Of a DNA stretch of 64,000 bases, positions 35,263 through 44,154 are shown in pieces. How positions within the stretch are numbered: position 1 is the first letter of the stretch; each line of letters opens with the position of its first letter. Source of the DNA: an uncultured bacterium (GTDB lineage: Bacteria; Calescibacteriota; Calescibacteriia; Calescibacteriales; Calescibacteriaceae). Position numbers and translations under genes: made by a program. The notes beneath the pieces were generated by a model. It saw nothing but the letters and a program-made list of their open reading frames with translations, did no database searches and was not told where the DNA came from. The DNA lies in assembly GCA_938036315.1 (NCBI GenBank), contig CALHPK010000009.1:200528-264527 (forward strand), read 5' to 3'.

Positions 35263-37149
35263 ATGGAGGAAAAGGAACAACAGGAGTTCGAAGAGACGCT
35301 AAAGGAATATGTTTCACAGTATATAGCAGAAGCAAGGGATATCATCTCAAAAATAGAGGAGGAACTTTTTGCTATAGAGAAAAAGGAGGGGGATGAAGCT
35401 GAACATGTGAGAGTTCTATTCAGATATTGGCATACAGTAAAAGGAGCTGCAGGATTTTTAGGATTTGAAAAAACCGTCGAACTATCCCATAAGACTGAGA
35501 ATCTGATAGCAAAAATAAGAGACGAGAATATCCCCATCACAGAAGATATAATCAATGCTATATTTGATTCTTTGGAAAAGTTAAAGATACTCACAGAAAA
35601 TATAGCACTGGCCGGAAACGAAGGAGATATAGAGATAACAGATGAGGTCAGAAAGATACAGAATATAGTAGTGAAATTATCAGGTATCCCTGAACCAGAG
35701 GCAAAGGAAGAAGGAACAGAGAAAGTCAAGGTGGAAAAAGAGGAAACTCCGGTTACTAAGAAAGTAGAGATCGAGAAAACTATTCCTTCCGAGGCTGCAA
35801 AACCACCTGAGAAAGCTAAGGAACTGAAAGAAGAGGATGAAAAAGTATCAAAAGTAGATTTAAAGGAGGGAATCCAGAGAAAGGTCGATAAAATTGAGAG
35901 AAAGGAAGAGAAAGAAGTCACCCGTGAGCCCGAGGCGGACAAGAAGAAAAAGAAATTCACATATGATACAATAAGAGTAGCAACTCAAAAGATTGAAGAA
36001 GCCATGGCACTTACCGAAGAGCTCATCCTTGAAAGAAATTTCCTTTTAAGTATCCTCCCCAAGCTGGAGGAAAGATACCCTCGAGATGAGTACGTGGCAA
36101 GACTATCAGAAATAGGTGCTAATATGGACAAGATAATTTCTATGTTGAGGTTCTCTGTAATGAAGATGAGAATGGTTCCAATAAAAACTCTCTTCTCAAA
36201 GTTCCCCGGTACTGTAAGAAACTTAGCCAAGCATTTTGGCAAAAGGGTCGAACTCATAACAGAAGGAGAGGAAACAGAACTAGATAGAAGTATAGTCGAT
36301 GAAATAGAAGAACCAGTAATACACCTTATAAGAAATGCAATAGATCATGGTATAGAAAATCCTGAAAGAAGAGTGGTCGCTGGGAAATCTCCGGAGGGCA
36401 GAGTCTATCTTCGTGCATACTACGAAGGTGATAATGTAGTGATAGAGGTTGAAGATGACGGACAAGGCATAGATCCAGAAAGAATAAAAGCTAAGGCTGT
36501 CGAAAGGGGACTACTTACCGAAGACCAGGCTCTCTCAATGTCCCAGAAAGATATTATAAACCTGATTTTCACTCCAGGATTCTCATCGAAAGACGAAGTT
36601 ACTGAGCTTTCTGGAAGAGGAGTCGGCATGGATGTTGTGAGAAATAAAATAGTCGAGCTCAAGGGAACTATAGATATAGAAACCGAAGTTGGAATTGGGA
36701 CTAAGATAGTAATGAAACTTCCTCTTACAGTTGGCATAATGAATACTCTTAAAGTTTCGTGTCAGGGAACACACTTTTTCATTCCTCTCTCGTCGGTTAT
36801 AGAGATAACACGTATAGAGCGAAAAGATTTGAGATTTGCAAGTGGGCAGGCTGTGGCTAACTGGAGAAATTCCATGTTGCCAGTAGTTTATCTTGGGAAG
36901 GTTTTAGGTATTGGAGGGAATAACCTCGATATGTACCATCTGATAATCAGTGGTGTGGCCGAAAAGAGAATAGGTATGCTGGTAGATTCTGTGATATCGT
37001 CTGAGGAGATAGCAGTCAAAACCATAAGTGGAATAAAATCTCCAGGAATAGCAGGGGCAACAATTTCTGCTGAAGGGGAACCAGTCCTTGTCATAGATAT
37101 CTACTCGATTTCAAAAATGCTCGAGTCATCAAATATAAAAACATTTTAG
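35263..37149 (+). CDS. cheA: Chemotaxis histidine kinase CheA
   Basis: A 628-aa CheA. The HPt (P1) domain has WHTVKGAAGFLG with the predicted phospho-His at residue 57. Residues about 145-235 form a charged Lys/Glu linker in place of a recognisable CheY-binding P2 domain. P3 dimerisation helices follow (about 245-305), then the kinase domain with N box HLIRNAIDHGIENP, G1 DDGQGID and G2 GRGVGMDVV, and a CheW-like P5 (about 495-628). ATG at 35263 gives the normal N-terminus; an upstream in-frame TTG would add 19 unconserved residues. The gene is isolated from cheW, cheY and receptors. Confidence 0.93.
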   Translation: MEEKEQQEFEETLKEYVSQYIAEARDIISKIEEELFAIEKKEGDEAEHVRVLFRYWHTVKGAAGFLGFEKTVELSHKTENLIAKIRDENIPITEDIINAIFDSLEKLKILTENIALAGNEGDIEITDEVRKIQNIVVKLSGIPEPEAKEEGTEKVKVEKEETPVTKKVEIEKTIPSEAAKPPEKAKELKEEDEKVSKVDLKEGIQRKVDKIERKEEKEVTREPEADKKKKKFTYDTIRVATQKIEEAMALTEELILERNFLLSILPKLEERYPRDEYVARLSEIGANMDKIISMLRFSVMKMRMVPIKTLFSKFPGTVRNLAKHFGKRVELITEGEETELDRSIVDEIEEPVIHLIRNAIDHGIENPERRVVAGKSPEGRVYLRAYYEGDNVVIEVEDDGQGIDPERIKAKAVERGLLTEDQALSMSQKDIINLIFTPGFSSKDEVTELSGRGVGMDVVRNKIVELKGTIDIETEVGIGTKIVMKLPLTVGIMNTLKVSCQGTHFFIPLSSVIEITRIERKDLRFASGQAVANWRNSMLPVVYLGKVLGIGGNNLDMYHLIISGVAEKRIGMLVDSVISSEEIAVKTISGIKSPGIAGATISAEGEPVLVIDIYSISKMLESSNIKTF

Positions 37150-37292
37150 GTATTTTGGACTTTCCAATGCATAAATCTAAACGTAGCTTACACACCATCA
37201 AATAAATCTATACCCATTATAATCATCTCCTTCTCTCCAGGATAACTTTTCTAAGCTTCCAAAATCTATTGAAAATCAGACTCTATATAATT

Positions 37293-37316
37293 TGTGCTTC
37301 AAAATGTGCTTCAAAA
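37293..37316. repeat. 12-bp perfect tandem duplication
   Basis: TGTGCTTCAAAA occurs twice head to tail in the cheA-amrS spacer (37150-37436), where nothing else is recognisable apart from the amrS -10-like element. Confidence 0.85.
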
Positions 37317-37424
37317 TAGACTACAAGCACAAGTAAATAAGTAATATTCAGCTGAATCTTAAAAACTTTCCACAACTCAAAAACTTTTATCTAAGTATAT
37401 AAAGCACATAAGTAATCACTAAAT

Positions 37425-37430
37425 TATTCT
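37425..37430 (+). promoter_or_regulatory. Putative -10 element of amrS
   Basis: TATTCT, then TTAGAT, then ATG: a 6-nt gap with no Shine-Dalgarno site. Confidence 0.35.
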
Positions 37431-37436
37431 TTAGAT

Positions 37437-38552
37437 ATGTCATTGGGACTGTTCAGAGATAGATTTCCAATAAAAGATGCTGGTAGATTTGAAGCCAAAT
37501 ATTGGTTACCAAGAGATGGTGGTAAAGTCAAATGTATATTATGTCCCCAAGGGTGTGAAATAGGTGAAGGAGAAGCTGGAAAATGTCTTGTGAGAATAAA
37601 TGAAGGCGGTAAATTATGGGCAGCATCATACGGCAAAGTTGCAGCGGTAAACATCGACCCCATAGAGAAAAAACCTCTCTTTCACTTTTACCCAGGGCAT
37701 TACATATTATCAGTGGGGGGGGTTGGTTGCAATCTCTCATGTAAATTTTGCCAAAACTGGGAACTTGTCGAAGGGTTAGCGGGTGTGAAGTTTTTACCCC
37801 CTCAGGAGCTTGCTGAACTTGCTGTGAAATTCAAATCTCAGAAAAACATTGGAGTAGCCTTTACATACAACGAACCAACTATATGGTTTGAATACATTGT
37901 TGATACAGCAAGAATTCTGAAGGAAATAGATCTAAATATGAAAGTGGTTATGGTAACAAATGGTTACATAAGCGCAAAACCTCTTGAAGAACTATCTGAC
38001 TACGTTGATGCAATGAATATTGATCTTAAATTCGCAAAGGAGGAACTTTACAAACAGATCAGTGATGCTTACCTCAAACCTGTTTTATCCACAATAAAAA
38101 GAGCATGGGAATTATATAAATCAAAGGGGAGGCCTTTTTTTGAGCTTACTTACCTTATAATAACTGGCGTAAACGATACTAAAGAAGAGTTTGAAAAGTT
38201 AACAGATTTTGTGGCAGAGATAGATTCTAATATACCATTGCACATTTCAAGATTCTTCCCACACTTTTTGATGTCGGATAGAGATCCAACTCCCGAGAAA
38301 GTGCTTTTTCAGGCTTATGAAATTGCCAAGAAAAAGCTCAAATTTGTCTATATAGGAAACATCTGGGGAAATAAAGGGGAGCATACTTATTGTCCTAGCT
38401 GTGGCGAAATCGTAATATCAAGATTTGGTTTTTCAACGAGATTGATCGGTATAAAAGATGGAATGTGCAAAAAATGCGGAGAAAAAATATTCGGAGTATT
38501 CATAGAAGAGAATGTTGAAAGCAATGGGAAGATACTAAAGGTCATATTCTAA
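37437..38552 (+). CDS. amrS: AmmeMemoRadiSam-system radical SAM enzyme (AmrS)
   Basis: A 371-aa radical SAM protein of the AmrS group, which co-occurs with AmmeMemoRadiSam proteins A and B; the reaction is not established. The cluster motif is GCNLSCKFCQNW (CxxxCxxC, near 99-110). An N-terminal Cys pair (CILCPQGCEIGEGEAGKC) precedes it, and a C-terminal zinc-ribbon-like part has YCPSCGE and CKKCGE. The AmrA and AmrB genes are not adjacent. A run of eight G (in SVGGVG, directly before the cluster motif) could slip and shift the frame. fliA follows after 17 nt. Confidence 0.9.
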   Translation: MSLGLFRDRFPIKDAGRFEAKYWLPRDGGKVKCILCPQGCEIGEGEAGKCLVRINEGGKLWAASYGKVAAVNIDPIEKKPLFHFYPGHYILSVGGVGCNLSCKFCQNWELVEGLAGVKFLPPQELAELAVKFKSQKNIGVAFTYNEPTIWFEYIVDTARILKEIDLNMKVVMVTNGYISAKPLEELSDYVDAMNIDLKFAKEELYKQISDAYLKPVLSTIKRAWELYKSKGRPFFELTYLIITGVNDTKEEFEKLTDFVAEIDSNIPLHISRFFPHFLMSDRDPTPEKVLFQAYEIAKKKLKFVYIGNIWGNKGEHTYCPSCGEIVISRFGFSTRLIGIKDGMCKKCGEKIFGVFIEENVESNGKILKVIF

Positions 38553-38557
38553 AATTT

Positions 38558-38563
38558 TATAAT
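38558..38563 (+). promoter_or_regulatory. Consensus -10 (TATAAT) 6 nt before fliA
   Basis: TATAAT-TCTAAT-ATG in the 17-nt amrS/fliA gap. The spacing puts +1 at the A of the fliA ATG. No -35 box is evident and no Shine-Dalgarno site exists. Confidence 0.45.
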
Positions 38564-38569
38564 TCTAAT

Positions 38570-39319
38570 ATGGGGAGAAGAAGCCAGGGTATAAAGATAC
38601 TGAACAGAGATATAAGGAAGCTTGTAGAGGAAAATATTTATCTGGTTGAGAGTATCGTGAGAAAAATTGCTCCAACATTGGGCCCCGGATTTGCTCGGGA
38701 GGAGATAGTATCAGAAGGGATTCTGGGGCTCATAGAAGCAGCTCAGAAGTTTGATTCGATGAAAGGTATAAAGTTTGAAAAATGGGCAGAAATCAGGATA
38801 AAGGGCGCTATAATAGATTATCTGAGAAGAACTGATGTTCTGTCTCGCCCTTCGAGATCATTGGTAAAACAGATGGCTGAAACCATAAAGGAACTCCAGA
38901 ATAAGCTAGGGAGGGAACCAAAAGATGAGGAGATTGCGAAAGAACTTGGTATGTCTCTTGAGGAATACTTTTATGAGCTTGAAAAGATAAGTAATTTATC
39001 GATCGTTTCGCTTGATGAGGTCGTCCTTGACAATGAAGATGGAAGAAGACTTTATGAACTTGTTTCAGATGAGAATGTAAAAGATCCCCTTAAGCTGTCC
39101 GAAAATTTGAATCTCAGAAAAATAATAGAAGAAGCTCTTTCTTCCCTTGATGATAAAGAGAGAGAAGTCGTAAAGATGTATTATCTAGAGGGAGCTCATA
39201 TGAAAGAGATTTCAAAACGACTGAGAGTAAGTGAGTCGAGAATATCACAAATTCATTCTAAGGCTCTTCTGAAGCTCCGTATTAACCTCGCTGGAAAAAT
39301 CGTGGCGGAAAATATGTAA
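38570..39319 (+). CDS. fliA: RNA polymerase sigma factor for flagellar genes (sigma-28)
   Basis: A 249-aa group 3 sigma factor. Region 2 contains LVESIVRKIAP and GLIEAAQKFDSMKGIKFEKWAEIRIKGAIIDYLRR; the stretch DVLSRPSRSLVKQM is typical of FliA/WhiG rather than group 1 sigmas. Region 3 and region 4 follow (DDKEREVVKMYYLEGAHMKEISKRLRVSESRISQIHSKAL). It should direct late flagellar and chemotaxis transcription. flhF, flhG and flgM are not adjacent. Its last codons (GTG GCG GAA AAT ATG) are repeated just after the stop. Confidence 0.93.
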   Translation: MGRRSQGIKILNRDIRKLVEENIYLVESIVRKIAPTLGPGFAREEIVSEGILGLIEAAQKFDSMKGIKFEKWAEIRIKGAIIDYLRRTDVLSRPSRSLVKQMAETIKELQNKLGREPKDEEIAKELGMSLEEYFYELEKISNLSIVSLDEVVLDNEDGRRLYELVSDENVKDPLKLSENLNLRKIIEEALSSLDDKEREVVKMYYLEGAHMKEISKRLRVSESRISQIHSKALLKLRINLAGKIVAENM

Positions 39320-39343
39320 AAATGTAAAAATGGCGGAAAATAT
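39303..39343. repeat. Duplicated 3' end of fliA (28-bp period)
   Basis: TGGCGGAAAATAT at 39303-39315 (last fliA codons) recurs at 39331-39343. Between the copies GTAAAAAT is itself repeated head to tail (39316-39323, 39324-39331). Confidence 0.88.
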
Positions 39344-39403
39344 TCAAAAATCACGTATAGAATATGCGGAAGGTAATTACAAAAACATTTGAATTTTTTA
39401 CAT

Positions 39404-40738
39404 ATGACAACTGATTTCAGGAGGCTAATCTCGGACGCATTTATAATCTCGGTTTCATGGTTTGGAGCTTACTTTATAAGAATGGAATTGTCTGGTCTTT
39501 TTGGTTATAAGATAAATCCCCTGAAAAACTATGTTCTTGCCTATCCTTTTATTCTCTTTTTCTGGATGATAACTGCTATTTACACTGGTAGCTACAAAAA
39601 ATACGGGGGGAAAAATATATCAGAAATCGTCCTGGCCTTCAGAGCATGGATTATAAGCTCGCTTATTTCTATGTCCTTTGCTTTTCTGGTCAGAGAGATG
39701 TATCTTTCACGATCGGTTCTTATAATATTCTCAATCATATGCTTTTTAGCTCTGACCTTTAAAAACTACGCCCTCTCTACCAAGGAGCTAAGAAAAGCTG
39801 TTTTAGTTGGGACCGGCCCCTTAGCCATAAGGATCATTCAGAAGATAGAAGATATAACAAATTATCAAATTAAGGGTATTATCTCCCTGCAAAGTTCCGA
39901 CATTGGTAAAAAGGTAGATAGATACGAAGTTATAGGAACATTAGGAAGTATTGGAGAACTTATTGATTCAGGAACGATAGATACATTGATTTTTGCAGAA
40001 AATTCTCTCCATCTTTCTGCAGTTATGGATATAGTCTCTAAGTTCTCAGATAAAACTCATATGAAATTTTTTATCGCGTCTTCTGGATTTGATTATATAA
40101 GGTATGGTTTCGCAGTTGAGTTCGTTGGTGATGTCCCTCTTGTTGAACTCGGTGGATTCTATCATTCCCCCATATATGAATTTATAAAAAGAACTTTCGA
40201 TATTATCTTTTCAGTAGCGGTTTTGATTATTACTGCACCATTATTTCTGGTTATAGCTGTAGCAATAAAGTTGGACTCTCCAGGACCGGTATTCTTCACA
40301 CAAGAAAGGGTTGGAAAAAACGGAAAAATTTTCAAAATTATAAAATTCAGAACGATGTACAAGGATGTACCGAGGTATTCGCTATCTCCTCGTGCACCGG
40401 GGGATCCTAGAATTACTAAAGTTGGAAAGTTTCTCAGAAGATTTAGCCTTGATGAACTTCCTCAGTTCATAAATGTTGTAAAGGGAGAGATGAGCGTTGT
40501 TGGTCCGCGTCCTGAGATGCCACAGATTGTTCAGGAATATGAACCATGGCAAAGAGAGAGACTAAAGGTCAGGCCTGGGATTACAGGACTTTGGCAAATT
40601 CTCGGAAGAAAAGATTTACCTCTTGAACAGAACATACAATACGATATGGTGTACATTAGAAATCGTTCGTTTTTGCTAGACCTTATCATCATCTTAAAAA
40701 CTATTTCTATTGTCATTACAGGGAGGGGAGCTTATTAA
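39404..40738 (+). CDS. Polyprenyl-phosphate sugar-1-phosphate transferase (exopolysaccharide initiating)
   Basis: A 444-aa inner-membrane enzyme that starts a surface polysaccharide by loading sugar-1-phosphate onto undecaprenyl phosphate. Four N-terminal TM helices (within residues 1-125) are followed by a CoA-binding-like Rossmann segment (KAVLVGTGPLAIRII), a fifth hydrophobic segment (about 263-287) and the conserved catalytic part: GPVFFTQERVGKNGKIF, IKFRTMY, and DELPQFINVVKGEMSVVGPRPEMP. ATG at 39404 is preferred to an in-frame TTG 15 nt upstream. The stop overlaps the rapZ start (TAATG), implying coupling. Confidence 0.93.
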   Translation: MTTDFRRLISDAFIISVSWFGAYFIRMELSGLFGYKINPLKNYVLAYPFILFFWMITAIYTGSYKKYGGKNISEIVLAFRAWIISSLISMSFAFLVREMYLSRSVLIIFSIICFLALTFKNYALSTKELRKAVLVGTGPLAIRIIQKIEDITNYQIKGIISLQSSDIGKKVDRYEVIGTLGSIGELIDSGTIDTLIFAENSLHLSAVMDIVSKFSDKTHMKFFIASSGFDYIRYGFAVEFVGDVPLVELGGFYHSPIYEFIKRTFDIIFSVAVLIITAPLFLVIAVAIKLDSPGPVFFTQERVGKNGKIFKIIKFRTMYKDVPRYSLSPRAPGDPRITKVGKFLRRFSLDELPQFINVVKGEMSVVGPRPEMPQIVQEYEPWQRERLKVRPGITGLWQILGRKDLPLEQNIQYDMVYIRNRSFLLDLIIILKTISIVITGRGAY

Positions 40739-41604
40739 TGTGGATACTATTTATAACTGGTGTTTCAGGATCCGGAAAAACGACAGTGTTAAAGACCCTC
40801 GAAGATATGGGATTTTACACTGTTGACAACATCCCAACAGAAATGATACTTCAGTTTATTTCCCTTGCGAAAAGAGCTGATATCAAAAAAGTTGCCTTAT
40901 CAATATTTGTCAAGACAGAGGAGATGGCGAGAAAATTTCTGGAGATAGTCAACGAGCTGAAATCCCAGGACAAGGATGATAAAGTTGATCTTATTTTTAT
41001 TGATGCACAAAATGATGTCATAATGAGAAGATACAAAGAAACAAGAAGAAAGCATCCGTTTTCTGATTTATTTTCATCAATAGAGTCAGCCATAAAGCAT
41101 GAAAGAAAAATATTAGATGTAGTATCGGATATTGCAAGTATAAGGATTGATACTACTGATATGAATATTCATAAACTCAGATCAAAGATTGTTGAACTGT
41201 TCGGAGAAGAAGAACCCTCTTTCATCCTGCAGATATACTCTTTCGGATTTCGCTATGGGATCCCTCGGGAATCTGACATAGTTTTTGATGTAAGATTTGT
41301 TAGGAATCCTAACTTTGATCCCGCCCTGAAAGACCTCGATGGAACTCACCCGGAAGTCCAAAAATATGTGTTTGAAGATGAAGATGCAAGAAAGTATTTA
41401 GATATGATAAAAGATATGATAGCATTTCTTGTGGAGAGATTCAAAAAAGAAGGGAAATATGTCGCTACGGTATCCATAGGATGTACGGGGGGGAAGCATC
41501 GCTCAGTGGCTTTTGCCGAAGCTCTGAAAAATTTCGTTGAAGAAAAATTGAATATAAAGTTAGTTGTAATTCATAGAGATAAACATAAAGATTCTGTCGT
41601 TTAA
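40738..41604 (+). CDS. rapZ: RNase adapter/nucleotide-binding protein RapZ
   Basis: A 288-aa RapZ (YvcJ family). In E. coli RapZ targets small RNAs controlling GlmS to RNase E, linking cell-envelope precursor levels to amino-sugar synthesis; here that role is inferred. The P-loop GVSGSGKTTV is at residues 8-17. The middle motif LQIYSFGFRYGIPRESDIVFDVRFVRNPNF and the C-terminal SIGCTGGKHRSVAFAE are diagnostic. The start ATG shares its A with the preceding stop (TAATG). A run of seven G encodes part of the TGGKH motif. Confidence 0.94.
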   Translation: MWILFITGVSGSGKTTVLKTLEDMGFYTVDNIPTEMILQFISLAKRADIKKVALSIFVKTEEMARKFLEIVNELKSQDKDDKVDLIFIDAQNDVIMRRYKETRRKHPFSDLFSSIESAIKHERKILDVVSDIASIRIDTTDMNIHKLRSKIVELFGEEEPSFILQIYSFGFRYGIPRESDIVFDVRFVRNPNFDPALKDLDGTHPEVQKYVFEDEDARKYLDMIKDMIAFLVERFKKEGKYVATVSIGCTGGKHRSVAFAEALKNFVEEKLNIKLVVIHRDKHKDSVV

Positions 41605-41618
41605 TTTGGTAGATGTGT

Positions 41619-42455
41619 ATGATCATACTACTGACAAATGATGACGGAATTGATTCTCCAGGTCTTTGGGCAATGAAATCAGCTCTGGAATCTATAGGCA
41701 AAGTCTGGGTCTTCGCCTCATCCGAAGATTATTCAGGCTCCTCTCATTCTATAACTTTGACTCATTCAATAAGGGTCGTAAAAGTCGGTGAAGCGATGTA
41801 TAAAGTAGACGGGACTCCTGCTGACTGTGTTAACATAGCTATAAATGGGATAATGCCTCAACCTCCTGATATTGTTGTGTCAGGAATAAATATAGGTGAG
41901 AATGTCGGTGACGACATCTTATACTCGGGAACTTTTGGGGGAGCAATTGAGGGAGCTCTTTTAGGATGTCTATCCTTTGCGGTTTCATGTAGAAGCATAG
42001 GCGAAATTACCGGAGACCTTCGCTTGGTAGGCAAAATAACATCGAAAATAATAGAATTCCTCGTAAAAAATAACCTCCAAAAGCAGATGCAGAGAACAGT
42101 TGTGAATATAAATTTTCCATATTTCAGGTCCCCAGCAGAAATAAAAGGAGTTAAGTTCGGAAAGCTCTGTAAAAGAGTGTATGGAGAAAGGGCTCTGCAT
42201 TTCCAAGATCCTCGTGGAAGAGATTTTTGGTTTATAGGAGGAAAAGAGTTAAAGACAAATTCGTATCAGATCAGCGATCTTGACTCCCTTGATGTCTTCA
42301 TACTTGATCGCGGGTATATATCGGTAACCTTTGTGCAAACTGAGTTCAAGGTCGCAAACCCTTCTGATGAAAGCGAAAAGCTTTTATCTTCCTTAGTTTC
42401 AGAATTTATCAAGAAAGAAGCATCTCAGTCGGAGGAGATCCAGGAGGAACCATAG
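41619..42455 (+). CDS. surE: 5'-nucleotidase SurE
   Basis: A 278-aa metal-dependent survival phosphatase acting on nucleoside monophosphates. The metal site motif is MIILLTNDDGIDSPG; GTPADCVNIAINGIM and SGINIGENVGDDILYSGTFGGAIEGALLG follow. ATG at 41619 gives the usual N-terminus (MxILLTNDDG); an in-frame ATG lies two codons upstream. The last 47 nt overlap the 3' end of ilvB on the other strand; these encode a polar tail (KEASQSEEIQEEP) beyond the conserved domain. It is probably transcribed with rapZ. Confidence 0.95.
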   Translation: MIILLTNDDGIDSPGLWAMKSALESIGKVWVFASSEDYSGSSHSITLTHSIRVVKVGEAMYKVDGTPADCVNIAINGIMPQPPDIVVSGINIGENVGDDILYSGTFGGAIEGALLGCLSFAVSCRSIGEITGDLRLVGKITSKIIEFLVKNNLQKQMQRTVVNINFPYFRSPAEIKGVKFGKLCKRVYGERALHFQDPRGRDFWFIGGKELKTNSYQISDLDSLDVFILDRGYISVTFVQTEFKVANPSDESEKLLSSLVSEFIKKEASQSEEIQEEP

Positions 42456-44154
42456 GATAAACATCTTCTTCTGGATCTACTTTTATATCTATAATTACCG
42501 GGATGTCATCTGGTTCATCAAAGATAGCCTTTTTAAGTTTATCCTTAAGTTCTGCGGGGTCTTTTATTTCGTATCCTTTTGCTCCGAAGGCTTGGGCAAG
42601 TGCAGCATATTTCGGTTGAACTTTAAATACTGATGCAGCATATCTCCTGCCATAAAATTTTCTCTGCCACTGGGTAACCATCCCATGCTCACCATTGTTG
42701 AAGATGATAACTCTCACTCCAACCTTCTCCTCAACCGCTGTTGATATCTCTTGCATATTCATCTGAAAGCTTCCATCTCCTGAGAACGATATGACGAGTT
42801 TTTCTGGCTTTGCAATCTTTGCACCTATTGCGGCAGGGAATCCAAATCCCATCGTCCCCAAGCCTCCGGATGTCAAGAAAGTTCTTGGCTTCCTTACTTT
42901 GTAGTACTGAGCTGCCCACATCTGGTGTTGTCCAACATCTGTTGTGACTATGGTATCTGTGTCACGAGTTAGCTCGTAAACAGTGTTGACCACCTCCTGA
43001 GGCTTTATTATATTATCGGATTTGTTATATCTTAATGGAAATTTTGATTTCCACTCATCTATTTTCTTCAGCCAAGGTTTTATCCTTTCTCTGAATTTTT
43101 CTATTTCAGATTTCGGAATTTCTTCTCTGATGATTTCCAGAAGTCTTCTCAGCACTATCTTGGCATCACCTACGATTGGTATATCTATATCTATATTCTT
43201 AGAAATAGAAGCAGGATCTATATCTATGTGAATTATCTTTGAAAGTGGTGCAAAGTATTCGACATTTCCAGTTACTCTATCGTCAAATCTTGCACCTATG
43301 GCTATTATCATATCAGAGTTATTTATTGCCATATTCGCTGTGTATGTTCCGTGCATGCCGAGCATTCCTAAGAACTCAGGTCTAGTTCCATCAAAGCCTC
43401 CAAGTCCCATTAATGTTAGGGTCACAGGTATCCCTAAGATATTTATGAGTTCTTCAAGTTCTTCCGAAGCCCCCGATGATATTACACCTCCACCTGCATA
43501 CACCACTGGTCTCTCACTTTTCAAGATAGATTCAACCGCAAGCCTTATTTGCTTTTCATTCCCAGTACTTTTGAATTTTTCTGGTATATCAACTTTTTCT
43601 GGAATAAAAAGTTCTGTTGTTGCTGATGATATATCTCGTGGGAGATCTATTACCACCGGACCAGGTCTTCCCATTTGGCAGATGTAATATCCTTTGATTA
43701 TTTCTGCAGCTAAATCTTCTACGCGCCTTACGACGGTGTTATATTTAGTTATAGGGCGAGTTATTCCTGTTGTATCTGTTTCCTGAAAAGCATCATTCCC
43801 CATATAATATGTTGGAACCTGTCCTGTTATAACAAGAATGGGAACTGAGTCCATAAAGGCATCAGCTATTCCCGTAACCGCATTTGTAGCTCCCGGTCCC
43901 GACGTGACAATTGCTACTCCCGGTTTTCCCAAGGCTTTCGCATACCCTTCTGCCATATGAATCGCAGCTTGCTCATGCCTTGCAAGAATATGTCTTATCT
44001 TGCCAAACTTGAAAAGTTCATCATACAAAAGTAGAACGACTCCACCTGGGATCCCGAATAATGTATCAATCCCAAGATGGTTCATTGTTTCTACTACTAC
44101 TCTTGCGCCAGTGACTTTTTCTTTTTTCCTCACAGCTTCTCCTTTTGCACCCAT
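42409..44154 (-). CDS. ilvB: Acetolactate synthase, large (catalytic) subunit
   Basis: A 581-aa ThDP- and FAD-dependent enzyme that makes acetolactate for valine/leucine and acetohydroxybutyrate for isoleucine. The ThDP Glu lies in ILARHEQAAIHMAEGYA, the FAD region in the middle, and the ThDP-Mg motif is GDGSFQMNMQEI...IIFNN. The C-terminus DPEEDVYPMVPPG is typical of IlvB and argues against related oxidases. The small subunit ilvN is not adjacent. The ATG has AAGGA only 3 nt upstream. A GTG at codon 8 follows AAGGAG with a better spacing and is an alternative start. Confidence 0.95.
   Translation of the reverse strand: MGAKGEAVRKKEKVTGARVVVETMNHLGIDTLFGIPGGVVLLLYDELFKFGKIRHILARHEQAAIHMAEGYAKALGKPGVAIVTSGPGATNAVTGIADAFMDSVPILVITGQVPTYYMGNDAFQETDTTGITRPITKYNTVVRRVEDLAAEIIKGYYICQMGRPGPVVIDLPRDISSATTELFIPEKVDIPEKFKSTGNEKQIRLAVESILKSERPVVYAGGGVISSGASEELEELINILGIPVTLTLMGLGGFDGTRPEFLGMLGMHGTYTANMAINNSDMIIAIGARFDDRVTGNVEYFAPLSKIIHIDIDPASISKNIDIDIPIVGDAKIVLRRLLEIIREEIPKSEIEKFRERIKPWLKKIDEWKSKFPLRYNKSDNIIKPQEVVNTVYELTRDTDTIVTTDVGQHQMWAAQYYKVRKPRTFLTSGGLGTMGFGFPAAIGAKIAKPEKLVISFSGDGSFQMNMQEISTAVEEKVGVRVIIFNNGEHGMVTQWQRKFYGRRYAASVFKVQPKYAALAQAFGAKGYEIKDPAELKDKLKKAIFDEPDDIPVIIDIKVDPEEDVYPMVPPGSPPTEMLLS

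Noticed and set aside
35256..35960. A 234-aa minus-strand frame opposite cheA
   Set aside because: Antisense of the HPt domain and the Lys/Glu linker; low-complexity Ser/Phe sequence with no family resemblance.
38082..38090. DnaA-box-like TTATCCACA
   Set aside because: A single match within the amrS coding sequence; no cluster of boxes and no origin-type neighbours.
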